The notes under the pieces were generated by a model that had not been told where the DNA came from, ran no database searches, and saw nothing but the letters and a program-made list of their open reading frames with translations. This document shows positions 20,576 to 30,107 of a DNA stretch of 64,000 bases, one piece after another. The stretch's first letter is position 1, and every line of letters starts with the position of its first letter. The stretch is from CAWFLT01 sp963816795 (GTDB lineage: Bacteria; Acidobacteriota; Vicinamibacteria; Vicinamibacterales; SCN-69-37): positions 1-64,000 of the forward strand of contig CAWFLT010000004.1 of NCBI GenBank assembly GCA_963816795.1. Reading direction: 5' to 3'. A program made the position numbers and the translations under genes.

Positions 20576-22107
20576 TACGCGGTCGGTCGGTCGAAGCGCT
20601 GCAGCAGGTTGGCTCGCCGTTGACGACCCAGATGGCTCCGGGGCTGGCGGCGATCGAGTTCACGCCACCGTCGAACGGGGCGTCGAACTCGAAGGCTTCG
20701 ATGGTCTCGGTGATCGCGAGCGTCTCCGGATCGATGACGGTGATGTTGTGCTCGTCGCCGACCGTGATGACGTAGACCGACGTCCCGTCGAACGCCGGCT
20801 GGCTGCCCGATCCTTCGCCGACATCGATCCGGGAGGTCACTCGTCCACGTCGCGCGGTCGACGACGACAGCGGGCTCGGACCCGAGCGGTGGGAACAGAA
20901 CCTGGTCGTCCAGGACGATCGGCACGTTGACGTCGGCGGGAAGGGGGATCGTCGCTGCGATCTGGTTCGTGGCCGGGTCGACGAAGGCGGCCACCGAGGC
21001 GCCGGACTCGCCGGGATCCTGGTTGTACGACCAGGGGATGACCAGGTCACCGGTGGCGTACACCTGACCGCAGTCGAAGCCCAACTCGATGGTCGTCACC
21101 GGCTCGAACGAGACCGGGTCGTAGCGGTGGAGGCGCTGCCCGTCGCAGATCCAGAGCGCACCGTCGACCGCCCACGAACGATTCGCCGCCGGCCCGACGT
21201 CGGCCTTGGCCAGCGTGTCCGACGACCGTGTTGGTTGCGGGGTCGATCGCCACGTAGGCGTCCTCGGTGCGCACGATCATGCGTCCATCCGCTGGTTGCA
21301 GCTTGAACGGAAGCGAGTCGACGTCGATCACCGCCAGTTCCTCGCCGGTGTCCGGATCGACCCGGTGCACCGTCTCGTCCGCCCGTGACGACACCCAGAC
21401 CGACCCGAATCCGGTCTCGAGCTGCCAGGCGTCCGGGATCAGCACGTTCAGGTCGGCCTGCGCGATGAGCGCTGGGTCGGCGGGACCGCAGCGGACGCCG
21501 GCGATCGCAAGCGCCGTGCGCGATCGTCGCGCTGATCTCGATGGAGTGGTGCGACCGAGCCCCACGCGTTGTCGGCGAACGTCGGATCGTCGAGCGCCGC
21601 CGACGTTGCCCGCCGCGAGTTGCTCCGCTGCCAGGTCGATCCACTCGTCTTGCGTTGCGCGGAGCTGGTCGAGGTCGGTACGGCGGCTCGGAGAGCTCCG
21701 CCGGCCACTCGGGGATGTCGTGACTGTGCGGCGTCGCGCAGCGCGATGTGGTCCCGCGACGAATCGGGCGACGTCGTCGTTCGACGACGGTGGCGCGATG
21801 GCGGCCAAACCCTGGCGGCTGCCTGATCACACCAGGCGACGGCCTCCGCGCGCCACGACTCGTCGATCGTCGTCTCCGGCGGTGGCGGTTCGGTGTCGAC
21901 GGCGGTCGTGCGTCCGGTCGGAGCGGTGTCGGGCGGAGCGGTGTCGGCTGCGGTGGCGTCGGGCGGTTCGGTGACCGCCACCGTCGATCGGTCACGCCAT
22001 CGGCCGGCTGCTCGGTCGTCGCGTCGTCGCTGCCGCAGGCCGCGAAGGCCGACGGACAACGACATCGCCAGGATCAGGCTGGTTCGGGGTTTCGGAATTC
22101 GGTGCAT
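20575..22107 (-). CDS. secreted lipoprotein with a beta-propeller-like C-terminal region
   Basis: About 510 residues after repair of several indels. The start is MHRIPKPRTSLILAMSLSVG, a signal peptide that runs into a Cys-containing region and then a Thr/Pro-rich linker, so a lipoprotein is likely. The C-terminal 300 residues have repeated blades of the form GFGSVWVSSRADETVHRVDP, IRTEDAYVAIDPATNTVVG-like and VYVITVGDEHNITVIDP, typical of YVTN/SMP-30 seven-bladed propellers. One blade ends AIWVVNGEP. Function probably in extracellular sensing or binding; no enzyme motif was seen. Transcribed just before the mycothiol isomerase gene. Confidence 0.65.
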
Positions 22108-22253
22108 GTGGTGCTCCCCGGTTCGGTGCCGACTGGGTGTCGGCGGGTTCGAACACCACACTGCGTTCACGCGGTATCCGGGCGAACCGCCGGGCGGTAT
22201 CCGTCTGGTATCCGTGACATTGACGCCGTGAGGGAGCGTCGTCACACTGGCGT

Positions 22254-24610
22254 GATGGGCGTCGGGGTACTCGGACCGGTGGAGGTGGACGGCGCCAGCG
22301 TCCCTGGAGCCGCGTGATCGCATGGCGTTGGGGGTGCTCGTGGTGCGCCATGGCGAGACGGTGTCACCCGATCAGTTCGCCGATGCGCTGTGGGCCGACA
22401 GATCCACCGTCGTCGTGGCCCAAGCAGGTGCAGATCTGTGTCGGCCGGTTGCGCAAGGTGCTGGGTCCCGACGCGATCGCCACGACTGCGGGCGGCTACC
22501 GCCTCATGTTGGACGACGACGAACTCGACGTGTGTCGCTTCGAGCGGCTGGTCGAGCGGGCCCGGGAGCTGACCGCCGTCGGCGAGCACGACCGGGCGGC
22601 GGCGACCTATCGACGGGCGCTGGCGCTGTGGAGAGGTCCGCCGCTGGACGATTTGGACGGTTGGTCGCCCGGGCAGAGCGAGGTGGCGCGCCTTCAGGAG
22701 CTCCGGCGCGCCATCGAGGAGGAGTGGGTTGCCGCTCGCCTCGACGCCGGTGAGCAGCGCGAGGTCGCCGCGCTCGCCGAAGGGTTGGTCAACGAAGAAC
22801 CGCTGCGCGAGCGCCGGTGGGCGATCCTCGCGCTCGCCCAGTACCGCTGTGCCCGGCAGGTCGACTCGCTGCGCTCCATCGCTCGTGCCCGCCGCGTGCT
22901 CGGCGAGTTGGGTATCGACCCGGGAAGCGAACTCGTCGAACTCGAAGCGGCGATCCTTCGCCAGGACCCGGCGCTTTCGGTCGTCCCTGAAGCGGCGGCG
23001 GCGAGCGCCGCGTGCCCGTACAAGGGGCTGGCTCCGTACGACGAGGACGACACCGACGGGTTCTTCGGGCGCGACGCCGAGATCCGGGCCTGCATCGAAC
23101 GATTGCGGGCCACACCGCTGCTCGTGGTCGCTGGGCCGTCGGGATGCGGCAAGTCGTCGCTGGTGCGTGCAGGGGTGGTTCCTGCCCTGCGCCGCCACGG
23201 CACCGACGTGGTGGTGTTCTCGCCGGGCTCGGACCCCGCGGCTGCGCTGGCCGACGACCGCATCATCGCCTGACGACGCCGCCTGGGTGGTCGACCAGTT
23301 CGAGGAACTCTTCACGCTCACGCAGTCCCTCGACGTGCAGCGCGCCTTCTGCGCGGCTTTGGTCGATCGGGCGCGTCGACATGTTCCGGTCGTCATCGTC
23401 ATCCGCAGCGACCATCTCGGTGGGTTCAGCATCGATGGCGAGCTCGGCGAACTCGTCGAGCGCGGACTGCACCTCGTCAGCACGCTCAGCGGGGATGCGC
23501 TTGCGCGACGCCATCGAGCAACCGGCACGTGCGGCCGGGCTTCGTTTGGAACCCGGTCTCGTCGACCTGCTCGTGCGTGACTGTGAGGGCGAGCCCGGCG
23601 CCCTGCCGCTGCTGTCGCACGCCCTCGCGGAGACGTGGCGGCGACGCGACGGAACAACGCTCACCGTCGAGGGCTACGAAAGCAGCGGCGGGATCCGCGT
23701 GGCCGTCGCCCGCTCGGCCGACCGTCTCTACGACAGCCTTCCCGCCGACCAGCGCCACGCCCTGCGGTCGATCCTGCTCCGACTCGTCACCCCGACACTC
23801 GACGGTGACCCAGTCCGCTGCCGGGTGGCGAGCCGCTCGATCCTCGGCGACCCGAGCCGCGATCGGGTCGTCGGTCTCCTCGTGCGCGCCCGGCTGGTCA
23901 CCACCGAGCGCGACACCTTCGAGATCGCCCACGAGGCACTGGCCCGAGCGTGGCCCCGCCTGCGGTCGTGGCTCGACGACGACGTCGCCGGCCAACGGGT
24001 GCTCCGCCACCTCGTCAGCGCCGCCGACGGGTGGGACTCGCTCGGCCGCCCGGACACCGAGCTCTACCGCGGCGCCCGGCTGGAAACGGCCCTCGAGTGG
24101 CGCGACCACGCGTCGAGCCCAGTCCTGACCGAGATCGAGGCGGCGTTCCTCGACGCATCGGTCGAGTTCGCCGAGTCCGAGCAACGGACCCTGGCTGCGG
24201 TGGCCGAGCGTGAGTCGAGGAGCAACCGTCGTCTCCGGCGCCTGAGCGCCGCGTTGGCGCTCGTGCTGGTGGTGTCGCTCGTCGCTGGCGGCGTCGCGCT
24301 CAGGGCATCCCGGCAGGCCGAGCAGCGCTCGACAGGTCGCCTCCGCGCGCGGGATCGCCGCGGCGGCAACGTCGAGCATCACGGTCGATCCCGAGCGAGG
24401 CGTGTTGCTCGGTCTCGAGGCCGTCGAGCGCGCCCGTCCGTTGGGTGGTGACGTGCTGCTCCAGGCGCAGGAGGCACTTCACGGGGCGCTGACGGCGATC
24501 CAGATCGAGTGGCGCGCTCCGGAGACAGGCGGCGCTGTCGACTGGAGCCCCGATGGCCGCCACGTCGCCACCGAGGGACCGGAGGGCACGGGAACGGTCG
24601 ACATCCGTGC
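22254..24610 (+). CDS. BTAD-type regulator with nSTAND NTPase and WD40 start (3' end lost at the junction)
   Basis: An AfsR/SARP-like regulator. Start MGVGVLGPVEVDG. A winged-helix DNA-binding part is followed by the bacterial transcriptional activation domain: LRKVLGPDAIATTAGGYRL, ERARELTAVGEHDRAAATY and LRERRWAILALAQYR. Then CPYKGLAPYDEDD opens an NTPase: FFGRDAEIRACIERL, the P-loop VVAGPSGCGKSSLVRAG and Walker B-like WVVDQFEELFTL. A membrane segment (ALALVLVVSLVAGGVAL) comes before the first WD40 blade (AVDWSPDGRHVATEG). The protein stops being readable at GTGTVDIR, where the foreign sequence begins. Frame breaks near 22315, 22425, 23275, 23500 and 24340. Confidence 0.85.
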
Positions 24611-24620
24611 CGCTTCCACG
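24600..24620. other. junction between two unrelated genomes
   Basis: The WD40 protein can be followed up to about 24,605 and the metallophosphoesterase from about 24,612. Both are cut mid-domain and the reading frame runs through by chance. Gene families, frame-break density and codon texture differ on the two sides. Confidence 0.75.
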
Positions 24621-25621
24621 GCTGGGACATCGCGCTCAATCTCGGCGACTTCTCCGGCGCGCAGGGGACGCCCAAAGATCCGGAAGGTCAGGAGGTCGTC
24701 AGACAGTATGGCGTGCTCACCAAGCATCGCCGCGAAGACGTCTACGACATCTCCGGGAACCACGACCGCAATGGACTCGATGAACCCCAGGCGTGGTGGT
24801 TCAGGAAGTGGATCGATCCCACAGGCGAGCAGACCGAGTTCTCTCGTGTGGACGCGAGCAAGCGCCGCTTTCCGATCGATGGAACATGGGAGCGTTACGC
24901 GTTCCGCGCCGGCAACTTGTTGTTTTTGATGATGAGCGACATCAACGAGCCCACGCAGAAACCCGGTCGCGGTCCGTGGGGAGGCAACCCGGGCGGCGTG
25001 GTCAGCGGAGAGACGTTTCGTTGGTGGAAGCGTATGGTGGAGGAGAATCCCAACTCGATCATCATCAGTGCGCATCACTACGTGCTGAAGAACACGACCG
25101 TCGCGTCCGGCGAATGGGAGGGCCTGGTCCGTGATGACAAAGGCGGGTGGAAGATGGGTTATCACGGCTACTTCCCCCAGGCCAACCCGGAGTGCACCTC
25201 GTTTCTGTGCTGGGTCGATGGTCAGAAGAACTCGGGCGCCTTCGAGAACGCGCTGGCGTCGATGCCCGGACGCCTGGACATGTGGCTGGGCGGACACACG
25301 CACACGGCGCCTGATGACACGTATGGCGGTAAGTCGCACATCGAGCGCCGCTGGGGCACCGTCTTCATGAATGTCGCTGGACTCACGAAATATCAAACGG
25401 CGCCAGGCACGGGAGTGCCGAGAAGTTGGCTCCTCACCTTCACGGAAGGGAGTGACCTCGTGAATGTGCGCTGTTACTTACATGGGGACGAGTACGGCGA
25501 TCCCTATCTTGGGCGCAAGGTCGAGGCTCCCCAAGGGTGGTATCCAGAAAGCGGCGTTCGGCACGAGCCGCTCGGCCCCGACATCAAGCTGTCGAAACCG
25601 TTTCACATGCCTGGCAAGTAA
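24612..25621 (+). CDS. calcineurin-like metallophosphoesterase (5' end missing)
   Basis: C-terminal about 335 residues of a binuclear metallophosphoesterase. The sequence enters at GWDIALNLGDFSG (the GD metal motif) and continues with DISGNHDRNG (GNHD), IIISAHHYVLKN and WLGGHTHTA (GHTH), all five-block hallmarks in order. The first block (DxH) and any signal peptide lie before the junction and are lost. The C-terminus ends KPFHMPGK. Related secreted acidobacterial proteins carry a signal peptide, so it is probably exported. No downstream operon partner; the next gene is 220 bases away. Confidence 0.85.
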
Positions 25622-25798
25622 CGCCGTTCGTTCAGTAGCGCACCGACGGCAGGCGGCCTGACGACCAGCCCTCTGCCTGAGGCTCCTGATGAGGTGCGTG
25701 CGGAGGAATGGGTCTGGACGCTTGCCGCCGAACCTGGCAACTGTAGCCATCCGGCAGCCGCGCAGCGGCGTCCTTGGAAAACTGGCAGAATCGGCAAG

Positions 25799-25870
25799 GT
25801 GAGTCCGACCGTTCTGCAAAGCGGCCCGTACCGGAAGGCGTGGCATGACTACTTCAAGTCCGGCAACTGA
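25799..25870 (+). pseudogene. internally deleted DUF4160 gene, 24 codons left
   Basis: A GTG-started frame encodes VSPTVLQSGPYR directly joined to KAWHDYFKSGN and a stop. The first half matches the start of DUF4160 proteins, which usually begin SPTVLR-GPYRFFFYS. The second half matches their C-terminus (LEAWHDYF). The middle of about 60 residues is missing. DUF4160 genes are usually followed, with overlap, by a DUF2442 gene, exactly as here (the DUF2442 ATG is at 25845, inside this frame). Confidence 0.6.
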
Positions 25871-26198
25871 AGCACCGGCGGCCAAGCGAGTCCGCGTCAC
25901 TGACGAGGCGCTCATTGTGGAACTCGAGGACGGTCGGAGTGTGTCCGTGCCGCTGCGGTGGTATCCAAGGCTTGCCGAAGGGAGACCCAGCGAGCGACGC
26001 CAATGGCAACTCATCGGCCCGGGCATTGGCATTCACTGGCCGGCCCTCGACGAGGATATCTCCGTCGAAGGTCTGCTGCTCGGCCTTCCATCGGGCGAGA
26101 GCGCCGCATCGCTGCAGCGCTGGCGGGCGGCCCGGCGGCGCCCCGCTGCCAAGAAGAGTGCGCCGCGTAGATCGCGAGGACGCGCTTCGAGTCTGTGA
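25845..26198 (+). CDS. DUF2442 protein
   Basis: 117 residues, intact. Core: RVTDEALIVELEDGRSVSVP, then WYPRLAEGRP, QLIGPGIGIHWPALDEDISV and EGLLLG, the full DUF2442 pattern. DUF2442 genes commonly pair with DUF4160 in toxin-antitoxin-like modules; the partner here survives only as a short remnant just upstream. The basic C-terminal tail (KKSAPRRSRGRASS) is longer than usual. It may bind DNA or its partner; biochemical function is not known to me. Confidence 0.85.
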   Translation: MTTSSPATEAPAAKRVRVTDEALIVELEDGRSVSVPLRWYPRLAEGRPSERRQWQLIGPGIGIHWPALDEDISVEGLLLGLPSGESAASLQRWRAARRRPAAKKSAPRRSRGRASSL

Positions 26199-26424
26199 GC
26201 GTTGTCGGCCTGGCCGCTCACGCCGCCGTCCACCACCTCGCCAAGTCAAGCTGGTTGCGAGCCCCGCAGATGCGCACTTGGAGGAACCTGCGCGCCGCAG
26301 ACCGAACCACTGAGCGTAGTCAGCGACTCTCTGGGGCACTTTGTGAGACGAACACAATCTCAGGGATCCGCCATTCGGTCAACCACTCCTGAAGGCGAGG
26401 CGCGCCATCGTCCGGCCGCCGCCC

Positions 26425-26508
26425 TGAAGCGCGTGTTCGATGCCGCGCTCGCCGGCGCCGGGCTGATCGCGTCGGCGCCGTTGTGGGCCCTCTTCGCGGC
26501 GGCGATCA
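26425..26508 (+). pseudogene. 5' fragment of a sugar transferase gene
   Basis: 84 bases that match 27544-27627 of the intact downstream sugar transferase at 80 of 84 positions, covering the first membrane segment (LAGAGLIASAPLWALFAAA). After 26508 the similarity stops and the frame closes soon after. The rest of 26199-26678 has no supported gene. Confidence 0.8.
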
Positions 26509-26648
26509 CGCGCAGTGCGTATCATCGTGCGATGAGTGCTCGTCCGTTGTCGGCACGCACGGTCGGCTGATGGTCGGTGTCGTCCTTCACCGACGACGTC
26601 ATTCGCTGGCCAGCACAATAGCTCCGGGGTCGGTTTGCTGAATTCGTC

Positions 26649-26672
26649 TTACCAGGTAAGCCAGGTTACAAT
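26649..26672 (+). promoter_or_regulatory. palindrome and -10-like box upstream of the VapB gene
   Basis: TTACCAGGTAA (26649-26659) is a perfect palindrome, and TACAAT (26667-26672) lies seven bases before the ATG. VapBC-type operons are usually repressed by their own antitoxin at such palindromes. The predicted transcript would have almost no leader. No convincing -35 box was seen. Confidence 0.45.
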
Positions 26673-26678
26673 AGGGCC

Positions 26679-26942
26679 ATGTCAACGCTCGTCGTTTCGT
26701 CCAAGGGCCAGATTGTTCTGCCGGCTTCCACGCGACGGCGGCTGGGACTCGGCGCAGGCTCGACCCTCGAGGTGCTGGAAGAGGGCGACGGCGTGAGGTT
26801 GCGCGTGGTGCGTGCGGTCCCGAAGACCGGCGTGACCGGGCTTGCGGGCATGGTGAAGGCTCCTTCGCGCGGTGCACCGCGTCGGCTCGAGGACTTCGAC
26901 GCCGCATCACTCACCGCTCGCGCGCGGCCGCGTAAGCCATGA
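26679..26942 (+). CDS. AbrB/SpoVT-fold antitoxin (VapB-like)
   Basis: 87 residues. The N-terminal 45 residues form a swapped-hairpin DNA-binding domain: STLVVSSKGQIVLPASTRRR then LGLGAGSTLEVLEEGDGVRL, the usual signature. The C-terminal part (GLAGMVKAPSRGAPRRLEDF) would bind and block the toxin. It overlaps the downstream PIN toxin gene by four bases. Likely represses its own operon through the palindrome upstream. Confidence 0.9.
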   Translation: MSTLVVSSKGQIVLPASTRRRLGLGAGSTLEVLEEGDGVRLRVVRAVPKTGVTGLAGMVKAPSRGAPRRLEDFDAASLTARARPRKP

Positions 26943-27346
26943 AAGCGCTGGACACCAACGTCCTCGCCCGCTTCTTCATCGACGACCCTGATGACCGCCA
27001 GGCCGCCAGGCAACGGCCCGCGGCGATCGCCGCGCTGTCCGAACGCGCGTTCGTGTCCGTCACGGTGTTGCTCGAGTTCGAGTGGGTGATGCGCGGCTTC
27101 TACGGTATGGCGCGCAAGGACATCGCTCGGGTGCTGCGCGCGCTCGTGGGCATCGAACACGTGACGATCGAAGACCAAAGTACTGTGCTGACAGCGCTGG
27201 ATGCGTTCGATGCGGGGCTCGATCTCGCAGACGCGCTACATGTGTGCCGCAGTGGGCGCGCCACCGGATTTGCCACCTTCGATCGTCGACTGGTCAGACG
27301 GGCTGAAGGCTTGACCCTCCCACAAAAGGTTGAGCTCCTGACCTGA
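26939..27346 (+). CDS. PIN-domain ribonuclease toxin (VapC-like)
   Basis: 135 residues, intact. PIN-domain acidic residues are placed as expected: ALDTNVLARFFIDD at the start (first Asp), a central Glu in VTVLLEFEWVMRG, then DAGLDLADALHVC and FATFDRRLVRRA. VapC toxins cut tRNA or rRNA in a Mg-dependent way. It follows the AbrB-type antitoxin with an overlap, so this is a complete module. It sits between the 5' fragment of a sugar transferase gene and its intact copy. Confidence 0.92.
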   Translation: MKALDTNVLARFFIDDPDDRQAARQRPAAIAALSERAFVSVTVLLEFEWVMRGFYGMARKDIARVLRALVGIEHVTIEDQSTVLTALDAFDAGLDLADALHVCRSGRATGFATFDRRLVRRAEGLTLPQKVELLT

Positions 27347-27542
27347 AGAGTCTTCGCGACCAGGTGCTGACGCAAGCGCCTGGACGTCTCGGGCACGCCG
27401 ACGCTCTATATCGGCGTCGTGCAAAGTGACACGAGCGTGAAGGTGCGTGACCGGATGCGTGATAAGTCACCTGCCCCGGACACAAAGTAGATACGAGGAG
27501 GGTAGGATTACTTGGAATGACGCAAGACGCTTCGGTCACACC

Positions 27543-28145
27543 ATGAAGCGCGCGTTCGATGTCACGCTCGCCGGCGCCGGCCTGATCGCGTCGGCGCCGT
27601 TGTGGGCCCTCTTCGCGGCGGCGATCAAGCTGCAGGACCGCGGGCCGGTGTTCTACAAGCAGGAGCGCTCAGGTCAGCACGGCCGCCGCTTCGACGTCCT
27701 GAAGTTTCGCTCGATGATTCCTCAGGCCGAGGCCGGCATCGGGGCGGTGCAGGCGAGTCGATCCGATCCGCGCGTCACGGCGGTGGGCCGGTTCCTCCGC
27801 GCGACCGCCATGGACGAGCTCCCGCAGCTCTGGAACATCCTGCGCGGCGACATGAGCTTCGTGGGCCCGCGCGCGCTGCGGCCCGGCGAGATCGAAACGC
27901 TGGGCAACGGACAGCTCGAGCGGCTCGAGGACGTGCCCGGCTTTGCCGCGCGCTCGCGGGTCCGTCCAGGGCTGACGGGCATCGCGCAGATCTACGCGCC
28001 GCGCGACCTGCCGCGCCGGCTGAAATTCCGATATGACCTGTTGTACGTGCGCCGGCAGTCCTTCTGGCTGGACCTGCGGCTCGTGCTGCTCTCGTTCTGG
28101 ATCACGTTTCGTGGGACGTGGGAGGTCCACGGGCGCAAGTTCTGA
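27543..28145 (+). CDS. polyprenyl-phosphate sugar-1-phosphate transferase
   Basis: 200 residues, the short form with one N-terminal reentrant membrane segment and the catalytic domain. It transfers a sugar-1-phosphate from UDP-sugar to undecaprenyl phosphate, the first step of an exopolysaccharide or O-antigen repeat. Motifs: RGPVFYKQERSG, FDVLKFRSMI, TAMDELPQLWNILRGDMSF, VGPRALRPGE and VRPGLTGIAQIY. The ATG at 27543 is chosen because the sequence before it is unrelated. Copies of its first 84 and last 94 bases lie at 26425 and 28698. Confidence 0.93.
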   Translation: MKRAFDVTLAGAGLIASAPLWALFAAAIKLQDRGPVFYKQERSGQHGRRFDVLKFRSMIPQAEAGIGAVQASRSDPRVTAVGRFLRATAMDELPQLWNILRGDMSFVGPRALRPGEIETLGNGQLERLEDVPGFAARSRVRPGLTGIAQIYAPRDLPRRLKFRYDLLYVRRQSFWLDLRLVLLSFWITFRGTWEVHGRKF

Positions 28146-28231
28146 GCGGTGGTGAAAACGGCTTGCGGGGAGGGGAGATTTGCCGGCGGTGGCGTGTCTC
28201 GCTGGCGCGACCAGCCCGTCCCCGTCGTGTA

Positions 28232-28453
28232 GGATGGGGCTTTCGAAGCGCGATGGCGGATGGCGCGAGGCAAGGCAAGCGCGGTGGCTCAGGGTGATTA
28301 CTACACCTTTCGGCAGATGCTCAGATCTGGCTGATGACGCTCTACGACAAGGACGAATTGGCGACCTGAGCGCCGCTGAGAAACGGACTTTGAAGGCGGC
28401 TCTCGACGCCGAACTTGCGCGGCGTGCGCGCGACGCGGCGACGAAGGAAGTGA
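28232..28453 (+). pseudogene. RelE/HigB-type toxin gene, truncated and frame-broken
   Basis: Only the C-terminal half survives, in three frames. It reads approximately VIYYTF, then AQIWLMTLYDKDE, then DLSAAEKRTLKAALDAE. This is the RelE/ParE-fold ending with the typical IYMLTIYxKxExxDL element. The 5' half and start are missing. The antitoxin fragment starts four bases after the probable stop, the HigBA gene order (toxin first). Confidence 0.6.
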
Positions 28454-28456
28454 ACT

Positions 28457-28697
28457 ATGGCAGCGAAGAAGCGACGTCGCTCGAAAACAGCGCAGCCTCT
28501 TCGAGAACTCATGTCGAGTGTGGAGGCTATGCGGATCACGCGAAGGGCGGCTCACATTGAAGACACGAGAGGTGCAGCCGATCACGGTTCCGCCAATCAA
28601 CGCGGACGTCGTCCGCGAGACGCGCGAAGCGCTCAAAATGTCGCGCCACGTGTTTGCATTCAAGATTGGCGTGAACCGCACTCTGAGCGATGAACAA
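28457..28697 (+). pseudogene. XRE-family antitoxin gene, 3' truncated
   Basis: ATG at 28457; MAAKKRRRSKTAQPLRELMS, then VEAMRITR, one indel, GRLTLKTREVQPITVPP, and a helix-turn-helix NADVVRETREALKMSRHVFA. It stops after FKIGVNRTL, just where the family would continue NWEQGR, because the copied sugar transferase end begins at 28698. It is the partner of the HigB-like remnant. Confidence 0.65.
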
Positions 28698-28791
28698 AGT
28701 CCTTCTGGCTGGACCTGCGGCTCGTGCTGCTCTCGTTCTGGATCACGTTGCGTGGGACGTGGGAGGTCCACGGGCGCAAGTTCTGAGCGGT
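28698..28791 (+). pseudogene. 3' fragment of a sugar transferase gene
   Basis: 94 bases that match 28057-28150 at 93 positions, encoding the end of the intact sugar transferase (SFWLDLRLVLLSFWI to VHGRKF and stop) and four bases beyond. Together with the 5' fragment at 26425 it brackets the intact gene and the two toxin-antitoxin modules. Confidence 0.85.
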
Positions 28792-28843
28792 TCGTGAGGG
28801 CATCGTTGACATCGATCTGACGCCGGGGGAAACTCCATAGAAG

Positions 28844-30107
28844 ATGCACGACGTCGTCGTCATCGGCGCGGGCCCCGCCGGCCTGCACGCGGCTCGGCTG
28901 CTCGCAGGTCGCGGCCTCGACGTCGTGGTCATCGAAGAACACGAAGCGATCGGCCGTCCTGTGCACTGCACCGGGATTCTCGCCGAGAGCGCCTTCGACG
29001 AGTTCGATCTCCCTCGAGAGACGATCCTCAACCCGCTCACCACCGCCAGGTTCGTGTCACCAGCCGGGCGCGAGGTGCCCTATCGCTCGAACCGCCTCGA
29101 AGCCGTCGTCATCGATCGGCCGCTGTTCGACGCGCGGCTGGCGGAGCGCGCCGGTGGCGCCGGCGCCCGGCTCGTGTGTCACACACGGGTGGTTCGAGTG
29201 AGCTGCGACGCCGATTCGGTGTCGATCGACACGTCCACCGGATCGGTGATTTCAGGCCCGCGCCTGTGTGCTGGCCTGCGGCGCGCGATACGCGCTGCAT
29301 CGACAACTCGGCCTCGCCCGGCCCGCCTTCCTTCTTCACACCGCGCAGGCGGAACTGCCGGTCGCGCGGCTGGGCGACGTGGAGGTCCACTTCGGCGCCG
29401 AGACCGCGCCCGAGGGCTTCGCCTGGGCGGCGCCCGTCTTGCGCGACGGCCGGCCGTACGCGCGCGTCGGCGTCATGTGCACGCATCACGCGCCGCGGTA
29501 CTTCCAGCGCACGGTCGATCGTCTCCGCGCGCGCTGGGGCATCAGCGTCGAGGACACGCTTCCACCGAGGCAGAAGGTGCTGCCGCTCTCGACCGTGGCC
29601 CGCACCTACGGACACCGGCTGCTCGCAGTGGGGGACGCCGCCGGGCTCGTCAAATCGACGACCGGCGGTGGCATCTACTACAGCCTGCTGAGCGCGACGC
29701 TGGCCGCGGAGGTGCTGGCCGAGGCGCTCGCGCAGGGCGATCTCGGGGCTGAGTCACTGGCCGCGTACGAGCGTCGCTGGCGCGATCATCTCGACGCCGA
29801 GCTGAGCACGCAGCTCTCGCTTCGCGTCCTGGCGCAGCGAATGTCCGACCAGGACATCGAGAGTCTCTTCGAGCTGGCGCTCACCGACGGCGTGATGCCC
29901 ATCGTGCGGCGGACCGCGACGTTCAACCGTCATCGCAAGCTCATCCTCGCGCTCCTGAAGCATCCGCCGGTCCGGCAGATTCTCTATTCCGATCAGTGGG
30001 CGCGTAGGGCGCTACGACTCCAGGTAGCCGTCGGTACGACAGGTACGTCGGGTACGTCAGGTACGTTGGGTACGACGAACCTTCTGGCGATGGCCAATAA
30101 TCCTTAA
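28844..30107 (+). CDS. FAD-dependent oxidoreductase, geranylgeranyl reductase family
   Basis: About 420 residues with one indel near 29265. The N-terminal FAD site is VVVIGAGPAGLHAARLLAG, followed by VVVIEEHEAIGRPVHCTGIL, with the CTGIL motif of the geranylgeranyl reductase family. The C-terminal FAD motif reads LAVGDAAGLVKSTTGGGIYY. The family reduces isoprenoid double bonds or acts on related polyprenyl/quinone compounds; the substrate here is unknown. The protein tail is GTTGTSGTSGTLGTT, encoded by a nine-base minisatellite, which may not be functional. It lies between polysaccharide genes. Confidence 0.82.

Noticed and set aside
24509..25621. A fused WD40-metallophosphoesterase protein
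   Set aside because: The frame runs through by chance; both halves are cut mid-domain and belong to different organisms.
28180..28560. A single 126-residue protein frame
   Set aside because: It is the out-of-frame reading of the HigB-like remnant; the true toxin motifs appear only after switching frames.
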